Source: Strongylocentrotus droebachiensis
Taxonomy: Eukaryota > Echinodermata > Echinoidea > Camarodonta > Strongylocentrotidae
Assembly (NCBI GenBank): GCA_035222895.1
Contig: JAVYIG010000413.1
Location: forward strand, 157,501-221,500
DNA length: 64,000 bases
Reading direction: 5' to 3'
The notes beneath the pieces are model-generated. The model had not been told where the DNA came from and searched no databases. It saw only the letters and a program-made list of their open reading frames with translations. How positions within the stretch are numbered: the stretch's first letter is position 1; the number at the start of each line of letters is the position of its first letter. Both the position numbers and the translations under genes were made by a program. This document shows, piece after piece, positions 58,550 to 64,000 of this stretch.

Positions 58550-60309
58550 TACGGTACACTCTACACTCTACTTGCTGACCCCGAACTTGTGGGGAGAACG
58601 ATGGTACGTGCATCCTATAAAATTTCAAATACAATTTGCAGGATTTTTTCTTGTGTAGCCTGATTTTTTTTCTCGATAATATTAACTATTCTTATCTAAT
58701 GGTGACATCTTGGAAATTCCATAATCTATAATAAACTAACCATTCTGTTGGAGAAGTTTCTTTGCTGGTTCTTGAAACTTGAATGTTTAAAATTGCTTGT
58801 TTCGGTTTGTAAAATTGCTCTATGGCGGAGGCATCATTTTTGACTGCGAGCAGTCGAACATCCATCTAGTTTCTTCTGAAATATGTATTTTTACCCCTTC
58901 CAGATTCAAAGATTACTACAGGTATACCCTATCTTCACATGTCACTTCATCATCGTGTTTTGTATGAAAACCAATTATCATTTACTTTCACTGTCTGCCT
59001 TTTAGCCTCACTAGCTGTCTTTATACTTCTTTAGTTCATAGGTCACAGTTTACCAGGTTGGATAAGTTTGTGTTTCAGCTACAAAGCTCACCTATAGAAT
59101 TCTTACCAACACAGACACTTTAATACAAAACAATTCAAGCATGATTTGTAACTGAGATTGTATTCGAAATCAATTTTGAAAGTTGAAAAACAAAATTGTC
59201 AAGAACCTTGTACATGTATATCAAGTTGTATATAAATAGCTTCATGCCTTCAAAATTTCTTTGTGTTAATACATGTATACAGTATTAAAATTGTGATAAA
59301 CTAACACATGAAATGATCAGTGCGAGGGAGCCAGATAACTTTTAATTTGTTTACAATCTCTTGCCCACTTTATTCATCCATTTGTAAGATACCTTCATCC
59401 TATCATCGGATTGACACAAATATTTTGGAGTTTAACATGTTCCTTCTTGGGTAACAATACATGGTACATGTCTTATGATCCCCTTAGCCATTATGATTAC
59501 TCAAAACTGTCGAGTAGCTTTTGAAGGAAATCTGAAGAAGTCATTTTACAACAAATATGAAAAAAAGGTATTGAAATTTTGAAAGATGAGATCACAGAAG
59601 TGTCACTATGATATTGAATTGAATTTATCTACCACTTTTCTCATTTATTACCTCATTAATTTACCTGTTTCAACAAGATACGCAGCTGTTGAGACACAAC
59701 TTATCTACTATTCTTGAATAATGACATTTTAGGAATCGCTTAATGCAGAATATCATTGCCAAAATGATATAGTGTAATTGCAGGTTATATGAATAAAAGT
59801 GACGTTAATTTGCCTTCTTGTACGCCATGTCATTTATCATAAGATGCAATAAAATGGAAAATACTGGTATACCTGTATATACTATATATTATTCAATGCT
59901 GACTTTCATTTTCCTTTATTTTTGAGGCCAAGGCAACAAAAACCTACATTTCATAATTACAGTTATTATAGAATGAAGAATTCATGGCTAAGGCACTTTT
60001 TTCTTCTACACAGACCCCAACATTTTCACTATGGTATAGACCTCCACTATTTTGCCCCATACCCTTAGGAAAAATATGAATGTAGACTGTGAGTAAAGGT
60101 CTGTCATTAAACAAATGTGGTTCTTTACAATGATTCTCAAGACACACCATAGTATAATCCAATCCAGAGTATTTGATTAAGTGCCTTTTCCTGGCAGTTA
60201 CAGAGCTCTTTACAACATGCTCCATATTGTATTATAAGGACCACTTAAGATAGACATTCATTGAAAATCACAAATAATGCCAAAAATTAACACCAGAAAC
60301 CAGGAAGCT
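58550..60309. other. Intergenic between TEFM and COX19
   Basis: AT-rich with no recognised gene. Part of it may be the COX19 3' UTR on the minus strand, but no end signal could be fixed. Confidence 0.35.
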
Positions 60310-60674
60310 TTAAAGGTATAGACCAGTTTTTGAAATGCCCCCCCCCCCCCCCCCCCGCCTCTCAAAAAATGAAATGGAAGCTTTTATTACCAATCGTGTG
60401 AAAGGATATATGTTTTGACTTATATGCGATACAAATTTTGCCGGGAAACCGCCTACTAATTGATATATTTGGTAAATGATCGTATCTTTCTGGCCTGGAT
60501 AGATATCGCGGAGTCCCATATATTTTTTTCTACGTACAGTGCTTGTAACTTTACCAAGACTGGGCCAAATTTCTTATCATTTTGATGATTCCAGAACCTT
60601 GCAGTACACGCCAATACTCCACCATGTTTCTGTCACAATGCAATCGCATGACCAGAACAGGTCTATACCTTTAA
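60310..60674. mobile_element. TTAA-flanked MITE, family B, copy 2
   Basis: TTAA-AGGTATAGACCAG at the left and, mirrored, CAGGTCTATACCT-TTAA at the right. The interior, read in reverse, shares long stretches with 2874-3267, including the CAAGGTTCTGGAATCATCAA block. It contains a C run of about 17 bases. Confidence 0.8.
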
Positions 60675-61326
60675 AAACACCAAATATTATACATATAGCA
60701 ATCAAATGAATCAATTGCTCTCTAACAATATACATGTAAGTAGGTCTTCAAAAGTTTCTTGAACTGGTCTACACATTTATCAGTCTTCAGAGTGGTAAAT
60801 GGCTTGTTCCACAACCTTGCAGCAATGGACAGGAAAGCGATGTGTCAAGCACGTTTCTAGGAGAGTGGCCGAGTCAACCATTATTCAGAGTCTGCCAGAG
60901 TGCCTGGTGTTCCAAGCAAGCAGGTATCAGTCTTGTGTAACTAAGAATGTGTACTGGTCCATACAGTCCATATCCCATCCTTGGACACATGATACACATC
61001 TCCTTATTGCAGAGAAAGAGCGAAACTAATTTTCAAACGCAACGCATTGTCCACTTTGGGCTCAGGTCAGATAATAGACATATCTTATTTTCTCATCCAA
61101 TCCTATCACATAATTTTAATCACTTTATTATATACAGCAGAGTATAATACATGTACGTGTTCAAGTAGAAACTGCATAACATGCCTCTCCCCTCAAAGAG
61201 GATGATTAAGTGTGATGAAAAAAACCTGGGTTGATCCTACCAGTAAATTCAAAATTTATAGAGCATCTAACAGTTATTTATTTCACTGTAATTCAACGTT
61301 CACAGTCCGACATATTTAGTCCTATG
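60675..61326. other. COX19 3' flank, no gene recognised
   Basis: Includes a repeat-like stretch at 60790-60930 (TTCCACAACCTTGCAGCAATGG). The frame at 60799-61029 has no recognisable motif and overlaps it. Confidence 0.35.
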
Positions 61327-61420
61327 TCATGAATTACTGGCCGATCCTGCTTCTGACTTGCTCGAGTCTCCCAGGTCTGAAAATCCAAGTTTGGAAAACG
61401 ATTCCCTCTTCATTAGATCC
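61327..61420 (-). CDS. COX19: COX19 terminal exon
   Basis: On the minus strand, acceptor CTTTGTTTCAG. One base completes Arg, then 30 residues and [18 protein letters not shown] identifies it as the COX19 C-terminus. Confidence 0.88.
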
Positions 61421-62262
61421 CTGAAACAAAGATGATGCAGTGAAAACGGGATACTTTTAGAACTGTACATGTAATGCATGAATCCTATCTGAGGCAGAGT
61501 AGGCTGCTGTTCTTTTCTTAGACGAAACCATTAAAATTTTATTTCACTTGAACCTTATCAAACATGTAAAAACGGATACAGGGTTCTACATGCAATTCTT
61601 GGCTTGGATTAATGCATACCGGTACTCAGACCCTTTGAAGATATAGTAACATGGAACAAAATTGAATGTAATTTGTATGTGTTACAGGAATAATGTCCAT
61701 TGGAGAGGAATCCTTGATAATTCTTGCAAAGCACTTGTAAATTTGTTGTGCATAAGACCTGTATGCATAAAGAGGGTTTTGTGTAACATTAAGCTACGGT
61801 CACAAAGGTTCGTACGAACGATAATTTCGTACGAATCTCCGTTTTTCCATTGTCTTCCTGAATTTCCATTGTCTGAAAATCGTTCGTACAGCGTTCGTAG
61901 CAGTTCGTCATGGCATTTGTGACCGAGGCTTTAATGAATGCTCTTTTACACCAGACCAGTCTTCAAACCTTTTCCACAAAGTTTTTGTCTTATAAAACAA
62001 TACTTTGATGTGATGTGAAGGAATTACCAATAATAATTATGAATATTAGTAACTCGTGTGAATGGTTGACGACAATATATATTGTTATGAACCATTCATT
62101 TTAATGGCAAACATGGTAGAAGAGAAGAAGGTTTGAGTTTCTTTAAATACCTTTCCATTCTGCATTCCAAATAGTTCTTAGACTCCAGTCTGCACTTGTG
62201 ATTATCATGGTTATTCTCTCTCAGGCAATCCATGAAGAGTTCTTTGAATTTTCTGCATTCTC
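61327..62262 (-). CDS. COX19: Cytochrome c oxidase assembly factor COX19, last two exons
   Basis: COX19 is a small twin-CX9C protein of the intermembrane space and cytosol that supports copper delivery during cytochrome oxidase assembly. The middle exon reads [12 protein letters not shown] and [11 protein letters not shown]. Both Cys pairs are spaced exactly CX9C and sit in the positions of human COX19 (GECKSFKEKFMKC, CRKESKEYLEC). The last exon reads [20 protein letters not shown], matching the human LEKLGFGDLTSGKSEAKK end. Phases agree (phase 1 in, phase 2 between). The N-terminal exon, which would encode the FxPRPPDKGxFPLDHLG-like start, was not found up to the window edge. Confidence 0.9.
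61789..61934. mobile_element. Short TTAA-flanked inverted-repeat element, family F
   Basis: TTAA-GCTACGGTCACAAA at the left; the right end reads, mirrored, TTAA-AGCCTCGGTCACAAA. The interior of about 138 bp is rich in CGTACGAA palindromes. It lies in the COX19 intron between 61420 and 62151. Confidence 0.7.
62151..62262 (-). CDS. COX19: COX19 exon with twin CX9C
   Basis: On the minus strand the acceptor reads TTTTCCTGACAG and the donor AAG/GTATTT. Two bases complete a Gly codon begun in the missing exon. All four structural cysteines for oxidative folding by the MIA40 pathway are present. Confidence 0.9.
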
Positions 62263-63075
62263 CTGTCAGGAAAACATATACCAATAGACTTTAAATGGGC
62301 AATTACAACAAAAAATTGTATTTGGTTTTAAATTGGACCTTAATCTTCTTGAACATGTATTGGTATTCATTTTTTTATATTTGTATCTTTCGTTGTATCT
62401 ATCTCCCATACTCCCATAGGCATTGATAGACCACAGACGCACATAGTTTGCAAGAATCTTCAGTCAATTGAAGGAGGCAAACTTAATCATTATAAGAAGA
62501 CCCGATTAAAATAAATAGACCATAGTATTTACAACAGCTATCTCATGATGGTGGCAAATTTTCTAGCCAGAATCATGCAGTAACGATAATGGGCTCTACA
62601 CATTTAGCGCATGCGCAGATCGAATCAGATCGTTCATCCGATCTCGGCAAATTACAGCCTTATTTTACTAAATTGGCGCCGACAATGGCCCTTCTTATTG
62701 GCTATCGCTGTTCTCCATTCACTCAATGCCATAATATATTTGAGAGCAAGCTTGCGATTTTCTGGGTTTTTTTTATACCAAAATTCTGATATTTCAGTCA
62801 AACCCTCTATTTGTTATGATTTTTTTCACTCTTTGCTTTGCTGGTGTGGGTACATGCATGACTCAAGTCTTATCAAGATCTCAAAGAAACTACAAAATCG
62901 GATTCCATTCCATGATTTCTCTGTTTTTCTATCTGAGCCAAGGCCAAGGTGGACAAACTTTTTTCTTTTGTCTGTTACAAAGGAGCACTTTTAGAATACC
63001 CCACCACAACAATTGACATCTCTAGAAGATACAACAAAAAAGATTTTGTTTTTGTTTTTTGGAATACCACCCCAG
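62263..63075. other. COX19 upstream intron or flank, no exon found
   Basis: Searched on the minus strand for the COX19 N-terminal exon without success. Plus-strand frames at 62589-63146 are hydrophobic, overlap one another and run into the foldback element, so they are not called. Confidence 0.4.
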
Positions 63076-63906
63076 TAGACCGAATTTTCCGTCTCTTTCG
63101 TTCGTTAGCCTCTTATTGGGGTAGGGTCGGCCGGCTCTCTCTTTAGAGACGGAAACCGTTTAATCACATGTCCTTGCTAACGCCACGACCAACTCTGGTC
63201 GTAGCGTTTTGCCCCCAAAATCCCCCAAAATGTCATTTTACCTCGTGTATATCCAAATGTAAATTAGGCCTAGGGTATAATAATTCGGTTCCACTTACTA
63301 ACTTGCTTGAAATAATCCGTTTAATGGTCCCTTTTAAGGAAATTATGGGTCTAAATTGACAGCCGTGTTGAAAATCTTGCAAGTCGTGTTAAACTCTCGC
63401 TGCCGGAGTCATCTAAATCAATCTCATCCCTTCTAGTCTACGCCGAAGGCAAAATGATTATGAAAGAAAAACTGTGATAACGCCATTACGAACGTGTAGA
63501 TGGCGCACAGTTTTTCCTTCATAATCATTTTGCCTTCGGCGTAGACTAGAAGGGATGAGATTGATTTAGATGACTCCGGCAGCGAGAGTTTAACACGACT
63601 TGCAAGATTTTCAACACGGCTGTCAATTTAGACCCATAATTTCCTTAAAAGGGACCATTAAACGGATTATTTCAAGCAAGTTAGTAAGTGGAACCGAATT
63701 ATTATACCCTAGGCCTAATTTACATTTGGATATACACGAGGTAAAATGACATTTTGGGGGATTTTGGGGGCAAAACGCTACGACCAGAGTTGGTCGTGGC
63801 GTTAGCAAGGACATGTGATTAAACGGTTTCCGTCTCTAAAGAGAGAGCCGGCCGACCCTACCCCAATAAGAGGCTAACGAACGAAAGAGACGGAAAATTC
63901 GGTCTA
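63076..63906. mobile_element. Complete foldback element, 831 bp, 9-bp target duplication
   Basis: Nearly perfect inverted arms of about 400 bp (TAGACCGAATTTTCC... / ...GGAAAATTCGGTCTA) surround a centre of about 30 bp (ATAACGCCATTACGAACGTG...). CCACCCCAG occurs directly before (63067-63075) and after (63907-63915). Long inverted ends with a 9-bp duplication fit a Mutator-type non-autonomous element. The same 63-codon frame appears on both strands because of the palindrome; it is not a gene. Confidence 0.92.
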
Positions 63907-64000
63907 CCACCCCAGCAGCACTACAGCAAAGCATAGAGAGTCAATTGCTAATGCGTATTGACCTCTAGCACTGCACTATGTGTTAATAATAATAGGCAGC

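Noticed and set aside
63168-63814. Identical 63-codon frame on both strands
   Set aside because: It arises from the palindromic foldback element; a related frame occurs in the copy at 54093-54290. No protein family match.

Overview
The window is AT-rich nuclear DNA of an animal. Its genes are split by GT-AG introns with pyrimidine-rich acceptors, and the space between them is packed with SINEs, LINE remnants, miniature inverted-repeat elements (MITEs), minisatellites and many long G or C runs. Gene families (IRSp53, a CARF-like domain, mitochondrial TEFM, COX19) and repeat style (tRNA-derived SINEs with ATT-type tails, TACATGTA and ACCGGTA motifs) suggest a marine invertebrate, perhaps an echinoderm. 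That assignment is an inference. No prokaryotic features, rRNA or CRISPR were seen.

Genes. (1) 1-4947 (+): the 3' end of an IRSp53/IRTKS (BAIAP2 family) gene, recognised by its C-terminal NPF...VTNDRSAPII motif, followed by about 5 kb of AU-rich probable 3' UTR. (2) 40807-45762 (+): four exons of a protein with a CARF/ALS2CR8-like GCPAK...HxxxH module, its 3' end not found. (3) 53200-57685 (+): a complete five-exon TEFM gene (355 aa) with a presequence, a helix-hairpin-helix and an RNase H-like fold. (4) 61327-62262 (-): the last two exons of COX19 with both CX9C motifs; exon 1 was not found. TEFM and COX19 are both mitochondrial and converge tail to tail, but nothing shows co-regulation. A minus-strand relic of an unrecognised gene lies at 35.06-35.90 kb.

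Layout. 0-10 kb: IRSp53-like gene with two MITEs. 10-16.6 kb: a duplicated 3' flank, CT microsatellites, telomere-like repeats, mirrored repeat clusters, a TA-flanked MITE and a 26-bp minisatellite. 19-22.3 kb: two copies of one SINE in opposite orientation, a retroelement domain remnant and a MITE. 22.8-29 kb: LINE fragments in both orientations, a broken Ty3/Gypsy fossil, a 60-bp minisatellite and a tRNA-like insert. 29-38.4 kb: tandem duplications, MITEs and a 38-bp satellite hit twice by TTAA elements. 46.4-51.7 kb: a minisatellite and three head-to-tail 1.4-kb repeat units, the third carrying a MITE. 53.5-54.3 and 63.08-63.91 kb: copies of a large foldback element.

The most informative observation is a natural empty/filled site pair: the MITE at 50572-51073 sits between duplicated TTAA in a repeat whose sister copy at 47727-47730 has a single TTAA. 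The same TTAA-AGG arrangement recurs in other unrelated-looking elements, suggesting that one TTAA-specific (piggyBac-type) transposition machinery populated the locus. I found no intact autonomous transposase and no clear undescribed gene system.
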